A stretch of DNA of 64,000 nucleotides from Paenarthrobacter aurescens (GTDB taxonomy: Bacteria; Actinomycetota; Actinomycetes; Actinomycetales; Micrococcaceae): assembly GCF_025421775.1 (NCBI RefSeq), contig NZ_JAOEFX010000003.1:1-64000 (forward strand). The letters run 5' to 3'. Below, one piece after another: positions 45,102-54,814 of the stretch. Made by a program: the position numbers and the translations under genes. The stretch's first letter is position 1, and each line of letters starts with the position of its first letter. Below the pieces are notes generated by a model, which worked only from the letters and a program-made list of their open reading frames with translations, ran no database searches and had not been told where the DNA came from.

Positions 45102-45560
45102 GGTGAACCTCATCATTCATCGATCTTTGCTGCACGGAACCTGCCGCGGGGTCCCCGCCCGGGCCGTCGTCGGCGTCGAGCGCGTTCCCCGAAGGTCCGC
45201 AGAGTGCTGTCCGCCATCAACACTATCGCTTTGAAACGTCCTACGTGTGCGTCGTCACAAACGTGCCAGTGAGCGGTGCGGATTTAGCGACGAATGGCGC
45301 CGTAGGCGGTGGGGAACCGTTTACATGACGACGACGGCGGCACCAATTGTCGCTGCTCTTGGCAGTCACTTTCTGTAAGGCACCTTGGAGTTTGCTGTGG
45401 GCGAAGCTGGATGGCCGTTTTCAGCTAGAACCCTGTCAGTGGGGTGGCATAGGCTGAAGAAGTCTTGGGACGCATCTCAGGCGTGACTGGTTTTTCGCGG
45501 AATCCTGCGGGGATCACCTGTCCGGACTGTCCAAGACGCCGCCGTACGAAGGAGAAATAG
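45102..45560. other. Intergenic region upstream of acs
   Basis: 459 bp between the divergent acs and membrane-protein genes. I see no tRNA, repeat or convincing gene; a GC-rich region with promoter function for both neighbours. A short antisense frame at 45425-45772 is rejected. Confidence 0.5.
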
Positions 45561-46958
45561 ATGAACCAGCTGAGCCCAGGCCCGCACGACTCACACCCGA
45601 CGGGACCGGACACCACGGCTGGAACGGCCACCGCAACAGGTGGCAACGCTGCTGGGAATCCTGCGACGGGTACGTCCGGAGCTGCAGCCAAGAACGACGC
45701 TGCCAAATACGACGCCGTAGTGGGGCCGTTCACCATTCGGGACCTCACCGTCTTCGGCTCCACACTGTTCATGTTTGTCGCTTCCTTGCTGCCGATGTTC
45801 GGAGAGCGCTACAACCTCTGGAACCTCGGAAACCTGTTCTTCCTCCTGCTGGGCATCATCCTGCCGTTGGTCGTTGTGGCACTCTTCGTCGCCCGGAGAC
45901 TGAAGCCGGGAACCGTTGTCCGGGTAGGTTCACTGTCCGTTGACCAGTTCGCATCCGTTACGGCTTCATTCGCTTTCCCGCTCTTCTTCCTGACAATCGC
46001 CAACTCGTTCAACGGCGGCGTCCTGCTGGGACTGGTGGGCTCTGTCGGCTTGCTGGCTGCAACCGTCCTGGCCCCGCATCTTCCGTGGCTCTCCGCTGAC
46101 TTCAAGGGTCGTGCTGAAACTCCGGCCCACGTTGTTGCCCGCGAAGCCGCGGTGCCCAGCCGCAAGCCCGCTGCACCTAAAGCACCCAAGGAACCCAAAG
46201 CGCCGAAGCCGGCAGGAGGAACTTCCACGCCTGGTGCGACGCCCGGGTACCAGGCTCCGGGCTCACAGGCAGCCGGGACTGCGGCCGCTGCTGCGTCGAC
46301 CGGTGCCCCCGGTGCGGGTGCCCCCGCCGCTGCCGCCGCGATTTCCAGCCCCTTCGCTCCGCCAGCCTCCTATGGAACCGCGCCGTCGCAGTCAACCGAG
46401 GCTCCCGCCGTCGTGCATTCAGCCGACAGCAAGCCTGCAGAAGGTACGGTTCCCTCAACGGCGGGTCCCGCTGCCCCTCAGGCGCCAATCGCCGCCAATG
46501 CACCTGCAGCGGCGACTGCGCCTGAGCCGGAAGGTTCCGTGAAGGGTGCTGAGCCAACGAACGAGGCCGGGAAGACCCCGGCATCATCGCCGGAGCCCGC
46601 CACTACCCAGCACGCGCAGCAGCCGCTGCAGCAGCCCGCAGCCCAGCAGCCGTGGGCTGCCACCATGGCCACCCCGGTAGTCTCCGGAGACACCCGTAAA
46701 GTCAGCGACTCCATCGGCGCTACAGTGGACCCGGCCAGCCGTCCCGACGAATCCGATTCCCCGCAGTATGAAGCGTTCTGGTTCGCCGTTGCCCAGCCCC
46801 GGACTGCGTACGACGAACACTCAGGCGTTCCTGCATTCACCATCGAACCCGGTGGCTGGGTGCTCGCACTGGAGGACCGCGGCCATGAATTCCTGGTGCA
46901 GGACACCGACGGCAAGGTTGGGGTTCTTCGGGAGCTCAGCAACATCGAACGCGGCTAA
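45561..46958 (+). CDS. Membrane protein with Pro/Ala-rich linker
   Basis: A 465-residue protein of no recognised function. A Thr/Gly/Ala-rich N terminus of about 45 residues is followed by four membrane segments (about 58-180), then a disordered Ala/Pro/Gln-rich stretch to about 375, and a compact C-terminal region ([20 protein letters not shown] to the end) that looks folded. AAGGAG is seven bases before the ATG. Divergent from acs; nth follows 11 bp later. Confidence 0.75.
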   Translation: MNQLSPGPHDSHPTGPDTTAGTATATGGNAAGNPATGTSGAAAKNDAAKYDAVVGPFTIRDLTVFGSTLFMFVASLLPMFGERYNLWNLGNLFFLLLGIILPLVVVALFVARRLKPGTVVRVGSLSVDQFASVTASFAFPLFFLTIANSFNGGVLLGLVGSVGLLAATVLAPHLPWLSADFKGRAETPAHVVAREAAVPSRKPAAPKAPKEPKAPKPAGGTSTPGATPGYQAPGSQAAGTAAAAASTGAPGAGAPAAAAAISSPFAPPASYGTAPSQSTEAPAVVHSADSKPAEGTVPSTAGPAAPQAPIAANAPAAATAPEPEGSVKGAEPTNEAGKTPASSPEPATTQHAQQPLQQPAAQQPWAATMATPVVSGDTRKVSDSIGATVDPASRPDESDSPQYEAFWFAVAQPRTAYDEHSGVPAFTIEPGGWVLALEDRGHEFLVQDTDGKVGVLRELSNIERG

Positions 46959-46969
46959 GCAGGGATCCC

Positions 46970-47764
46970 GTGGCCATCGCTGAAGCTGGTTCGCTGCTCG
47001 CACTCAAACGACGGGCCCGCAAGATCAACCGGGTCTTGGCGGAAAAGTATCCGTACGCGCATGCGGAGCTGGATTTCCGCAACCCGTTTGAGCTGGTGGT
47101 GGCCACGGTCCTGTCAGCCCAGACCACCGATGTGCTGGTCAACCAGGTCACCAAGATCCTGTTTGCCCGGTACCCGGATGCGCGGGCATTGGCCGAGGCA
47201 GACCCTGTGGAGTTGGAGGCCATCCTGCAGCCAACGGGTTTCTTCAGGGCAAAAGCACGGAACGTCCTGGCGCTCAGCACCCGGCTGGTGGATGAATACG
47301 ACGGCGAGGTCCCGGGCAGGCTGGAAGACCTGGTGACCCTCCCAGGCGTTGGCCGCAAGACCGCAAACGTGGTTCTTGGCAATGCCTTCGGCGTCCCCGG
47401 AATCACCGTGGACACCCACTTCGGCCGGCTTGCCCGCCGGTTCGGGTGGACGGCCTCCGATGATCCCGTGAAAATCGAGTTCGACGTCGCCGAACTGTTC
47501 GAACCCAAGGATTGGACCATGTTGTCGCATCGGGTGGTCTTCCACGGCCGCAGGGTGTGCCATGCCAGGAAGCCTGCGTGCGGTGCCTGTCCGGTGGCGA
47601 GTCTCTGTCCCAGTTACGGCGACGGCGAGACTGATCCGGTCAAGGCAGCCAAGCTTTTGAAGTACGAGCTCGCCCCGGGCAATGAGGCACTGCTGGAGCA
47701 GCTTTTGGCCGAGACCCACCGCGCCGCGGAAATCCGCATGGAATCGCAAAGGAGGCCCGGGTGA
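46970..47764 (+). CDS. nth: Endonuclease III
   Basis: A 264-residue DNA glycosylase/AP lyase that removes oxidised pyrimidines. The helix-hairpin-helix [12 protein letters not shown] with catalytic Lys, the catalytic Asp in [11 protein letters not shown], and the iron-sulphur cluster ligands C-X6-C-X2-C-X5-C near the C terminus ([17 protein letters not shown]) are present. GTG start at 46970. The stop overlaps the NUDIX start. Confidence 0.95.
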   Translation: MAIAEAGSLLALKRRARKINRVLAEKYPYAHAELDFRNPFELVVATVLSAQTTDVLVNQVTKILFARYPDARALAEADPVELEAILQPTGFFRAKARNVLALSTRLVDEYDGEVPGRLEDLVTLPGVGRKTANVVLGNAFGVPGITVDTHFGRLARRFGWTASDDPVKIEFDVAELFEPKDWTMLSHRVVFHGRRVCHARKPACGACPVASLCPSYGDGETDPVKAAKLLKYELAPGNEALLEQLLAETHRAAEIRMESQRRPG

Positions 47765-48438
47765 CCGCGCTTGAGGAATTGTCGGCGCTGGTGACCCGCT
47801 TCGAGGCTGGTGAACAGCAGCACTCTGCCCTGTGGGAGCGGCTCCCCGTCCTCCCGGAAACCAACCGGCCCGCTGCTGTTCTCATGCTTTTTGGCGTGTT
47901 GGATGACGTGCCGGCTGAGTCCGGGCGCCCCATAGCCCCGGCCGACCTCGACGTCCTGTTGCTGGAGCGGGCACACACCCTTGACGACCATCCAGGGCAG
48001 GTTGCGTTCCCCGGCGGCATGGTGGACCCGGACGACGAATCGGTGGTGGCTGCGGCATTGCGGGAAGCCGTGGAAGAAACCGGGCTGGACGCCGGCGGTG
48101 TCCGCGTTCTCGGCGTCATCCCCGAGCTTGGACTGATCCGCAGCAATTTCCGTGTCACACCCGTGCTGGGCTGGTGGGATGCGCCCTCGCCTGTCCGCGT
48201 AGTGGATTACGCCGAATCCGCACAGGTGTTCAGGGTGCCGGTACGCGACCTCCTGGACCCCGTCAACCGTGTCACGGCCACCATTTCCCGCTTCGGACGC
48301 ACCTACACCAGCCCCGGCTTCACTGTGAACGGCGTGCTGGTCTGGGGCTTTACAGGGATGGTCCTGAGCGGGCTCTTTGATGAACTCGGCTGGACCGTCC
48401 CTTGGGACACGGACAAACTCCGCGACGTCGATCTCTGA
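47761..48438 (+). CDS. NUDIX CoA pyrophosphatase
   Basis: A 225-residue hydrolase with the CoA-type UPF0035 motif ([20 protein letters not shown]) just before the NUDIX box (GX5EX7REAVEETGL). These enzymes cleave CoA or related dinucleotides. GTG start overlaps the nth stop (GTGA). In mycobacteria the homologue is also beside nth and MarP. Confidence 0.9.
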   Translation: MTALEELSALVTRFEAGEQQHSALWERLPVLPETNRPAAVLMLFGVLDDVPAESGRPIAPADLDVLLLERAHTLDDHPGQVAFPGGMVDPDDESVVAAALREAVEETGLDAGGVRVLGVIPELGLIRSNFRVTPVLGWWDAPSPVRVVDYAESAQVFRVPVRDLLDPVNRVTATISRFGRTYTSPGFTVNGVLVWGFTGMVLSGLFDELGWTVPWDTDKLRDVDL

Positions 48439-48665
48439 CAGCCGGTGTCTTTCCGCAGCGCCATGGGTCTGAGTAGCTGCCATTTTCAGAAGCTGACTGC
48501 GCGGAATGTCAGAAGTGGTTTGCACTTCGAATTTGTGCACGATAGGGGATCGTCCTCCGTGCGGACTAGCAACCAAGCCAGCTAGGAGCGAACACCTTGG
48601 CACTATTCAGGTAGCCACCTCGCCAGGGGGTCGCTAAGACGTTCGGAAGGCGGGAGGATTCAGCT

Positions 48666-49334
48666 ATGACCACAGGGCTATGGGTGCTGGATTTCGTCTG
48701 GATGAACACCCAGGATCATGAGGAATTCAACAAATGGGGAGGGGTGGCGATGGGTATCGTGGGCGCCATACTCATCGCCCCTCAAGCCAGCAAGAATTTC
48801 GGGAAATGGTTGGTGGGACAGCCATTGACCCGGCTCGCCCAGGCTACCCAGAGTCTTCTGAATCGCATACGTGGCCGTGAGCTGACCCAAGTAACCGCCA
48901 CGGTAACCATTTTCAACGAGCCCGAAGTCGGTAGACCCTCGGTGACGCAGACTCTCCCTTGGGACGAGGATGCGGCTATCGAACAAAAGATTCAGTGGCT
49001 AAAAAGCCAGTTGGAACACCTGAACGATATTTGGCGGGCCAGAGCAAAGAGGCTCGAAGAAATCGACCAACTGACAAACCAGGACGTGGCTTTATTGACC
49101 ACTCGGGTCTACGGAGAGTTGGAAGGCTTGCAAGAGAAGATCGAGAAAATCCAGCGTGACTCGGTGATGATTGACGCTACGGGATTGCTACCGATAGTTG
49201 CCGGCCTTATCTTGACCGGAGTTCCAGAGGCGCTGGCAAGCTGGGGACCCTGGGGATGGGTGGTGTGGTTCGCCGGAGCGGCAGCGACGATAGGCGCCGT
49301 CATCAAGAGCTGGCGCAGCAAGATTTGGTGGTAG
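48666..49334 (+). CDS. Membrane protein with coiled-coil segment (accessory region)
   Basis: A 222-residue protein of unknown function. A membrane segment near residues 28-40, a charged central stretch (about 95-160) with heptad-like spacing of Leu/Ile and Glu/Lys suggesting a coiled coil, and two C-terminal membrane segments (170-215). GGGAGGA precedes the ATG. First gene of the accessory island after the NUDIX gene; base composition is lower in GC than the neighbours. Confidence 0.65.
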   Translation: MTTGLWVLDFVWMNTQDHEEFNKWGGVAMGIVGAILIAPQASKNFGKWLVGQPLTRLAQATQSLLNRIRGRELTQVTATVTIFNEPEVGRPSVTQTLPWDEDAAIEQKIQWLKSQLEHLNDIWRARAKRLEEIDQLTNQDVALLTTRVYGELEGLQEKIEKIQRDSVMIDATGLLPIVAGLILTGVPEALASWGPWGWVVWFAGAAATIGAVIKSWRSKIWW

Positions 49335-49890
49335 CTGCGGAGTTGTACGACGTCAGCTGATATTGGGCCTCGCCTGACGGCCGATGGACGCACTGCCCCT
49401 TTATAGGTGTTGGCTTGCTGGTGATCGTGACGGGGAAATTGAGAATTTTTCCGGAGTCGGTGCCGATCACTCAGCCGGTTCGATGAGCTCGGGGCCGTTG
49501 TTGCGGACGCGGTTCCCCCTGGGGCTGAAAATCCGGGAGGCAGTGTTGGTTCCGGCAGAGAGCCCAACAGGTGCTACGGACAGGATTTGTCTTCCCACCG
49601 CACTGGCTAGGAGCCAACTGTCGGACAGCTAGCCGCAATGCCGCCTGGCCTGTACAGAAGACCTGCACGGTGAAATGCACGATGACAGGGGAATAGCAGC
49701 AACCTGTCGGTTCCCTGCGCTCATCTCATCAATGGATCCTTTGATAAGAACCGCGGGACTGGGACCGCTTGAGGATTCAGGCTCGCGAACTGTGACTTTC
49801 AGCGGTAAATGGCGGTGTTTTCACAGCGCTATTTGGCGCATGGAGCAGTCCGCAAGGGGATCCCTCGACGGACACCTACGCGGTCAATAC
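49335..49890. other. Gene-poor stretch in the accessory region
   Basis: About 550 bp without a convincing gene. It holds one copy of a 54-bp sequence (49651-49704) shared with the region before the resolvase remnant at 56158-56211. A short plus-strand frame at 49675 begins with similar residues only because of that repeat. Confidence 0.5.
49651..49704. repeat. 54-bp direct repeat, copy 1
   Basis: Matches 56158-56211 at 44 of 54 positions without gaps (TGTAC, GCACG-TGAAATGCACG-TGAC and GCAACC identical). The second copy directly precedes a resolvase remnant, so this may be a relic recombination site or transposon end. Confidence 0.75.
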
Positions 49891-50076
49891 TTAGCCTGGT
49901 TTTCGCCGTTCCACGATCACTCCGTACACGACAACGCCCAGCAGTACCGGAAGAAACCACACCCACATTTCGAAGGCTCGCCGTGCATCAAATCCAGCGA
50001 GCAGTAGGGCCACTACGTAACCGCTCGCAAGTCCGACCAGTGCGCCCATAATCGACCGCCGCCATGTCCGCATCAT
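49891..50076 (-). CDS. Small two-helix membrane protein
   Basis: A 61-residue protein: Arg-rich N terminus (MMRTWRRS), two hydrophobic segments (about 10-28 and 38-55) and a basic end ERRKPG. AAAGG precedes the start by a few bases. No family recognised; the two-helix layout and basic ends are consistent with a real small membrane protein. Confidence 0.5.
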   Translation of the reverse strand: MMRTWRRSIMGALVGLASGYVVALLLAGFDARRAFEMWVWFLPVLLGVVVYGVIVERRKPG

Positions 50077-50264
50077 TTGCCTTTCTCTGCCCCAACATAG
50101 GTAGAGAGTAAGCCCTGAATCTAACGTGGAAGCGCTTATGACCTACCAGCGGGTACGTATGCCGATCCTCGACAGGGCGTTGCTTTCACCCAGTACAAGG
50201 GCCACCTACCGTGCCTTCGGCGTAATTTTGGCAGGTAGTGCGGCGAAGCAGCGCCTCTCCCTGG

Positions 50265-50651
50265 TTACGGGGATCGCAGGACTTGAAGCAACTCTTCTCC
50301 CGAGCGAACAAATGACACGTACTGGTCGAGACCTTCTGGCAAGTGAAAGCGCTGTGTCTCTTCCGTGATGCACGTTGGGTATCCAACTGGAAGGATGACC
50401 CAGTCGGCCGCCCGAGCTCCTTCAACGAGTAGGTCCCAAGGCTTCTCACCTCCGACGTGATTAGCCAACATACTGTCACCATCGAGGTAGACGTCGACCG
50501 AACCGTCTCCGTACTCCACGAGTGCAAAATTCTGCTCAGGATTCTCACGCACGATGAATGGCTGAAGGATCTGGCGCACTATCTCCCCTCCACCGGAGGC
50601 CTTATCGCCGTCTTTGAAGCGCTGGAAGTACACATCGAAGGACACGAACAT
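50265..50651 (-). CDS. Immunity-like hypothetical protein
   Basis: A 128-residue protein starting MFVSFDVYFQRFKDGDKA with a compact alpha/beta pattern and a C-terminal half rich in aromatic and acidic residues (VYLDGDSMLANHVGG, WVILPVGYPTCI). It resembles small immunity-type proteins in toxin clusters but I recognise no named family. No good ribosome site; start uncertain. Confidence 0.5.
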   Translation of the reverse strand: MFVSFDVYFQRFKDGDKASGGGEIVRQILQPFIVRENPEQNFALVEYGDGSVDVYLDGDSMLANHVGGEKPWDLLVEGARAADWVILPVGYPTCITEETQRFHLPEGLDQYVSFVRSGEELLQVLRSP

Positions 50652-50688
50652 ATGTTGTCACATCGGCAGGATGAAGATACCGGTCAAT

Positions 50689-50711
50689 GTCCGGTGAAGG
50701 ATCCTTCACGG
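50689..50711. repeat. Island palindrome, copy a
   Basis: GTGAAGGATCCTTCAC is a perfect 16-bp palindrome (50694-50709) inside a longer CCGG-flanked unit. Related palindromes at 51526, 52045 and 53580 lie between other island genes. Confidence 0.7.
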
Positions 50712-50808
50712 TGCACCTTCCTACTGCCTCGTTGTGTGATGTTTTCCAGGCTTCGATGAAGTCCGCGATCAAGTTTTGCCTACCCGACGCTCCCCTTAGC
50801 AGACGCCT

Positions 50809-51363
50809 TTAGATCCACCGGCCCTCTGCCAGATCAGACCAGAACTCGATGCGAAGCGGGGATGATTTTCGGTCAGCAGTGTTGAAGAACTCTCTTTGAA
50901 AGTAGGAGGCGAGATCGCTGCCGTAGTAGATCACGTCAGTTTGATACACGGAAAAAACCGGGCCACCGGCGGGTGCAGGAGCTGCGGGCATGAAACGGTG
51001 CGAATAGATCGGGACGAGGACAGGCACGGTGCGCAATCGCTCACGTGCCGCTGGGAGGGCTTCCTCAACTTCGGTTGGCCGCTCGCCCCATTCCTCAGGC
51101 CAGAAAGCATTCTCCCGAACGTCAAACAACACGCCATCGCGCGGCCAGTCGAGCCTCTTCTGAATTCCGACGGGGTCGCCCAGCCAATCAACCCAGCCAG
51201 GGCCTATAGGCATCGCCAGACTCAAAAACCGCGCATGATCAGGACTGAACTCGAACGAGAACTGCTCTTCAACATCCTCGAGCTGCCATGGCGATAAGCC
51301 CGGAGCCAGAGGAACCTTGGCCGCATAAAGCACCTCTAGGGCTTCTTCAACAAGAGAACTCAC
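50809..51363 (-). CDS. SMI1/KNR4 (SUKH)-like protein
   Basis: A 184-residue protein with the SUKH pattern: an N-terminal region LSPWQLEDVEEQFSFEFSPDHARFL, then PGWVDWLGDP and a conserved YSHRFMPA segment. SUKH proteins are often immunity proteins of contact-dependent and polymorphic toxins. The start is a GTG at 51363. No toxin gene is visible nearby. Confidence 0.65.
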   Translation of the reverse strand: MSSLVEEALEVLYAAKVPLAPGLSPWQLEDVEEQFSFEFSPDHARFLSLAMPIGPGWVDWLGDPVGIQKRLDWPRDGVLFDVRENAFWPEEWGERPTEVEEALPAARERLRTVPVLVPIYSHRFMPAAPAPAGGPVFSVYQTDVIYYGSDLASYFQREFFNTADRKSSPLRIEFWSDLAEGRWI

Positions 51364-51502
51364 GCAATAAATCTAGCCGTAGGGTTACTCGTTCCAGTTC
51401 AACACGTCACGCTGCCAGTCGTGGTTCGAGTGCCGTCATGTATCTAGAAATTACTGCGACGGACTTCCGGAATGTCCACGGCAGTAATGCGCCCGTAAGC
51501 CG

Positions 51503-51550
51503 GTTGTTCACCGGACAACCTGGTGCCCGGTAAGGGATCGCCTTACGGAC
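51503..51550. repeat. Island palindrome, copy b, with hairpin
   Basis: A hairpin GGTTGT...ACAACC (51503-51521) is followed by CCGGTAAGGGATCGCCTTACGG (to 51548), an imperfect member of the palindrome family. A related half-sequence (CCCGTAAGCCGGT) recurs at 56087-56100. Confidence 0.6.
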
Positions 51551-51556
51551 GTTGTC

Positions 51557-52006
51557 CTAGAGGGGCTGCTGCTTCTCCGCTTCGGCTTTAGTTCTTTCCA
51601 ATATCTCGGCGAAGTGCTGACGGTCGAGATAGTCCGCGCCGGCTAGCCGGATCATGCGCCCCATGTAGGGATCTCGTTGCATCAACTTCCTGTTGCCAAG
51701 GCGAATGGTTGTGTAGCCAGCCTTCTTCTCTGCATCTTCCCTGAAGCCCGCCCAATTGATTAAAACCATCAAAGCAAGTCCTGAAACGAGGAGCAGACCT
51801 AGCAGCAGATCAGTAAACAAAGACTGAGGGATACCGGCCTTTTGGAGAAAAAGGCATACCAAGCCAGTTGACACTAAAACGGCCGTTGCACGGTGGCGCC
51901 ACCGTGTCACTTGAAAAGCAGTCCTGCCACTGATCAAACCACTACGGGATCCCGTGTTTACCAAGTCGCAGCTCCATATTTCGCCCAAGCACTCTCCAAC
52001 TCTCAT
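51557..52006 (-). CDS. Membrane protein with AGYTT-type cytoplasmic tail
   Basis: A 149-residue protein of unknown function. Two hydrophobic segments (about 42-58 and 68-88) are followed by a soluble tail with KKAGYTTIRLGNRKLMQRDP and YLDRQHFAEILE. A decayed relative of this tail is found at 55830-56059. The ATG at 52006 is preferred; a longer frame upstream would translate the palindrome at 52045. Confidence 0.6.
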   Translation of the reverse strand: MRVGECLGEIWSCDLVNTGSRSGLISGRTAFQVTRWRHRATAVLVSTGLVCLFLQKAGIPQSLFTDLLLGLLLVSGLALMVLINWAGFREDAEKKAGYTTIRLGNRKLMQRDPYMGRMIRLAGADYLDRQHFAEILERTKAEAEKQQPL

Positions 52007-52044
52007 CGTGCCACGCCCGTAGGTGGTCCTTGCCGATGCCGGAC

Positions 52045-52070
52045 GCCCGGTGAGGGATCGCTCACCGGAC
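52045..52070. repeat. Island palindrome, copy c
   Basis: CCGGTGAG / CTCACCGG are a perfect 8-bp pair around GGATCG (52047-52068). Lies between a minus-strand and a plus-strand island gene. Confidence 0.75.
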
Positions 52071-52141
52071 AGCGATGCGCCAAGGAAACGGAAGTCCACA
52101 ATAGACATTGAATATCCCCAAAGTCCCGATGAAGGTGCACA

Positions 52142-52564
52142 TTGAATCTTGAAGAATGGCATGACGTTCGTACTCTGACCGAGGACATTCTTGCTCGAGC
52201 CGTTGAGGATTGGGTCACCCCCTTCGAAGTGGTCTCAGTCTGCATCCGTCGAGGCCTGAGAGACCGGGACGATGTTCGGGACCTCGCGCTTGGCCTGATC
52301 ATTCGCATGATAGCCACCGGCCTGCTCGTGCCAGGTGATATTGGAGGGTCGAAGCACCGGCCATGGGAGTGCTCCCCAAGCGAGGCCGTTGCCCGCATTG
52401 CCGCTGAATGGGCTTCCTTTCCCGACCTGGCCAGCCTTAGGACAGGCGATATAGCATGGCTCGATGCCACACCCGAGGGGGAACGTGTCGGGCAGGAGGT
52501 TCTGCTTCGTGAATATCCCGCCTGGCTAGAGGAGACAAACGCGACAGACCGAGAAACGCCGTAA
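52142..52564 (+). CDS. Hypothetical protein (accessory region)
   Basis: A 140-residue acidic protein without a recognised family (MNLEEWHDVRTL..., ending EETNATDRETP). Starts with TTG at 52142, preceded by GAAGGTG five bases upstream. Helical, with WECSPSEAVARIAAEW and WLDATPEGERVG. The setting beside SUKH and Tdi1-like proteins suggests another immunity-type protein. Confidence 0.55.
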   Translation: MNLEEWHDVRTLTEDILARAVEDWVTPFEVVSVCIRRGLRDRDDVRDLALGLIIRMIATGLLVPGDIGGSKHRPWECSPSEAVARIAAEWASFPDLASLRTGDIAWLDATPEGERVGQEVLLREYPAWLEETNATDRETP

Positions 52565-52913
52565 CCAAAACAAACGCATCGGCGGGGTCAGAACCATCAA
52601 TCGCAATGAGACGTTCGGTGAAGGACCGGCTAACGGGCGCCGGTCCAAGGGTGCGGCCGGAGGCGTAAGTGCAACGTCAATGGCGGACTCGACTGCATCG
52701 CGGCGCGCATCGGTCGATTGGAGAGGAAGCGACTCAATAGCTTGGATCAGCGCCACAAGCCAGGACGTTCGGATCCTTGAAAGGCGATCCATCGAAGTAG
52801 CGAGCGATTCCGTGACAAGAACGCCTACAAGGTCGCCCAGTGCGCCCGCGTGAGACCCGTGGCGAGCTACGTAGAAGGACCGGTGTTTGACCGTCCAGCT
52901 GAATTTGTGAGGC
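52565..52913. other. Unassigned stretch with possible decayed gene
   Basis: About 350 bp. A degenerate island palindrome may be present near 52614-52635. A minus-strand frame reads through much of it but shows no motif or ribosome site. I cannot support a gene here. Confidence 0.4.
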
Positions 52914-53531
52914 ATGATGGTGGCCATGCTTGAGATCTTTGGTACGAGGTTCGACGTCACGGATGGAATCCCTGGATCACCCGAGACCGTGGGGAATAAC
53001 GTCGCCTACTTATTCGGACGCTATGGCGGGTGTACCTTCAATGGCGGTCTATACCGGGTGCATTCAAAGGAATCATTCCGCAAGGCGTCGGCAATGGTCG
53101 CCGAGGCTTATCCAGAGTTCGGCTTTCCACTGATTCCTTTTGGGTTCGATTGGTTGGGCCGTCAGTTTGTCCTTGACCTGCGAAGCGGTGACGTTGATCC
53201 CGAGATTCTTCTTCTGGAACCGGGTACCGGTGAAGCGTTGGAGATCCCAAGGAAGTTCTCGACCTATCACGACGACGAGCTGGTTCGGGATCCGGAACCA
53301 AGTCTCTGTGTGAGCTTCTTCAATGAATGGAAGTCCGAGAACCCTGCAGACCTGGCTTTCGATCAGTGTGTCGGCTACAAAGTACCCCTTTTTCTAGGCG
53401 GCGAGGACTACGTCCATAACCTCGAGCTCAGCGATATGGAAGTCTATTGGTCACTGATGGCCCAGCTTCGTCTCGCTACAACGAATCTCGCTCCGGGGAC
53501 GCGGATAAGCGGAATCGAAATCGGTGAATGA
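52914..53531 (+). CDS. Tdi1/DUF1851-like immunity-type protein
   Basis: A 205-residue protein. Its C-terminal part, FDQCVGYKVPLFLGGEDYVHNLE followed by DMEVYWSLMAQLR and LAPGTRI, matches the T6SS immunity protein Tdi1/DUF1851 pattern (GYK-PLFLGG, EVYW). N-terminal part resembles GAD-like domains (YPEFGFPLIPFGFDWLG). Starts at 52914, 52917 or 52926 are possible. No T6SS genes are present; the protein is probably an orphan immunity protein. Confidence 0.65.
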   Translation: MMVAMLEIFGTRFDVTDGIPGSPETVGNNVAYLFGRYGGCTFNGGLYRVHSKESFRKASAMVAEAYPEFGFPLIPFGFDWLGRQFVLDLRSGDVDPEILLLEPGTGEALEIPRKFSTYHDDELVRDPEPSLCVSFFNEWKSENPADLAFDQCVGYKVPLFLGGEDYVHNLELSDMEVYWSLMAQLRLATTNLAPGTRISGIEIGE

Positions 53532-53579
53532 CGCTTCAGACCGGGACTTCACGAGCCGCCAACAACCGCAGACACACGC

Positions 53580-53601
53580 CCGGTAAGGGATCCCTTACCG
53601 G
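53580..53601. repeat. Island palindrome, copy d
   Basis: A perfect 22-bp palindrome of CCGGTAAGGGA and TCCCTTACCGG. It is the most symmetric copy, between two convergent island genes. Confidence 0.85.
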
Positions 53602-53626
53602 ACACTCTCCGTAGGGCGAGCTCCAC

Positions 53627-54694
53627 TTACCTATCCCCTTTTAGCCGGCTAGTGGCTGCCGCCAGCACCCTACGCAACGTTAGCCAGAAGCCGCTCAAAA
53701 TCGCACTGAAGAGGCCAGTGAGGATCTCCAGAACTGAAGCAGCCGCCGTACCCGCGACTGCCCCGAGAATAAGCAAGACACCGTCGCGATACCCCTGTTC
53801 CTCCGGCAAACTGACCACCTGTTCTCTGGCTGAAAGGTACGGAACGGCTCTGAATCGCTCGGCACATTCCCGTGCCACATCGGTTCGGGACCTTGCAGAA
53901 ACTTCAACGCAGACATTGCTCAGCTGTTGTTGCTCGAAGGTCGCCGACTCACTTCCCCGGAAATAGGCCAGAAGTGCGGGGGTATATAGACGGTGCACTG
54001 GAGGAGTGTCTGATCCAAAATCACGGATCTTACAAGTGATTGAAGTGATTCCGAAGTCCTCGGCCTGATCCTCCCGAAAGTCAATGTGGGCCAGAGAACC
54101 GGAGGGCCGCTTTCCAAACCAGAGCTTCAAGTCGGGCGGGGAAAAGCCCAACCGATCAGGTAGTCCGGGCACGGCGTTGACGGCTTCCTCGACAACGAAA
54201 CAGTCCGTGGTCAGCTGGGCGATTGGTCCACCAAATACCAGGCTTCCACGCGCCATAGACCCGACACTAGCGAAGAGTGTTGCCTCCGACTTCCCGCCCT
54301 CTATCTTCCAAGACCACGAGAGATTAGCGGCAACAGCGTTCTCGGCCGCTACATAGAACGCCACTACGCTGTTTTCGTCAACTGATCTTAGGTTTCGAGC
54401 CGCACCAGGTGCAACGGGAGGTGGACCCGGGAACAACAACGCTGTGATAATCACTAAAAGCACAGCCAAGGTCCACTTGACTCCATCACGAACACGACCG
54501 GGTCCCGTTGTCGGCGTAGCGCCTGCTGGTTCCACCGGATCGGGCTCAGTCGCTACGGCTTGACCCGGATCCGCGGGTTCCGGGGAAGAATCCGCAGATT
54601 CCAAGGAAGACAGGTTCCGTCTCTTCCGGTTGGTAACGACCGCCCTAAACCGCACAATTCTGGACGACCGGTATGCCCTACGGGGCGTAGCCAT
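53627..54694 (-). CDS. Hypothetical membrane protein (accessory region)
   Basis: A 355-residue protein of unknown function. N-terminal cytoplasmic basic and Pro/Glu-rich tail (about 1-70), a membrane segment (71-92, VKWTLAVLLVIITALLF), a large external domain, then two C-terminal hydrophobic segments (about 305-345). No recognised domain. Part of the accessory island. Confidence 0.6.
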   Translation of the reverse strand: MATPRRAYRSSRIVRFRAVVTNRKRRNLSSLESADSSPEPADPGQAVATEPDPVEPAGATPTTGPGRVRDGVKWTLAVLLVIITALLFPGPPPVAPGAARNLRSVDENSVVAFYVAAENAVAANLSWSWKIEGGKSEATLFASVGSMARGSLVFGGPIAQLTTDCFVVEEAVNAVPGLPDRLGFSPPDLKLWFGKRPSGSLAHIDFREDQAEDFGITSITCKIRDFGSDTPPVHRLYTPALLAYFRGSESATFEQQQLSNVCVEVSARSRTDVARECAERFRAVPYLSAREQVVSLPEEQGYRDGVLLILGAVAGTAAASVLEILTGLFSAILSGFWLTLRRVLAAATSRLKGDR

Positions 54695-54814
54695 AGCTAT
54701 TCATTTGACCTTCTCGGAAATCTTAAGTGTGTGGGTTACTCATCAGAGAAGAGTCTATGTATGCCGCAGTAAATCCCGGCAATGGCGGCGATAGCGGCAT
54801 CCGCTCCCGCTACA

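Noticed and set aside
45425..45772. Short minus-strand gene near acs
   Set aside because: Overlaps the coding start of the plus-strand membrane protein, which has a good ribosome site; composition is shadow-like.
49675..50007. Plus-strand 110-residue protein
   Set aside because: Its start resembles the resolvase leader only because of the 54-bp repeat, and it overlaps the small membrane protein on the other strand.
52526..52960. Minus-strand 144-residue protein
   Set aside because: No ribosome site or motif; overlaps the ends of two plausible plus-strand genes. Left as unassigned.
50689..53601. Integron attC sites
   Set aside because: Palindromes lack attC core sequences, gene orientations are mixed, and no integron integrase is present.
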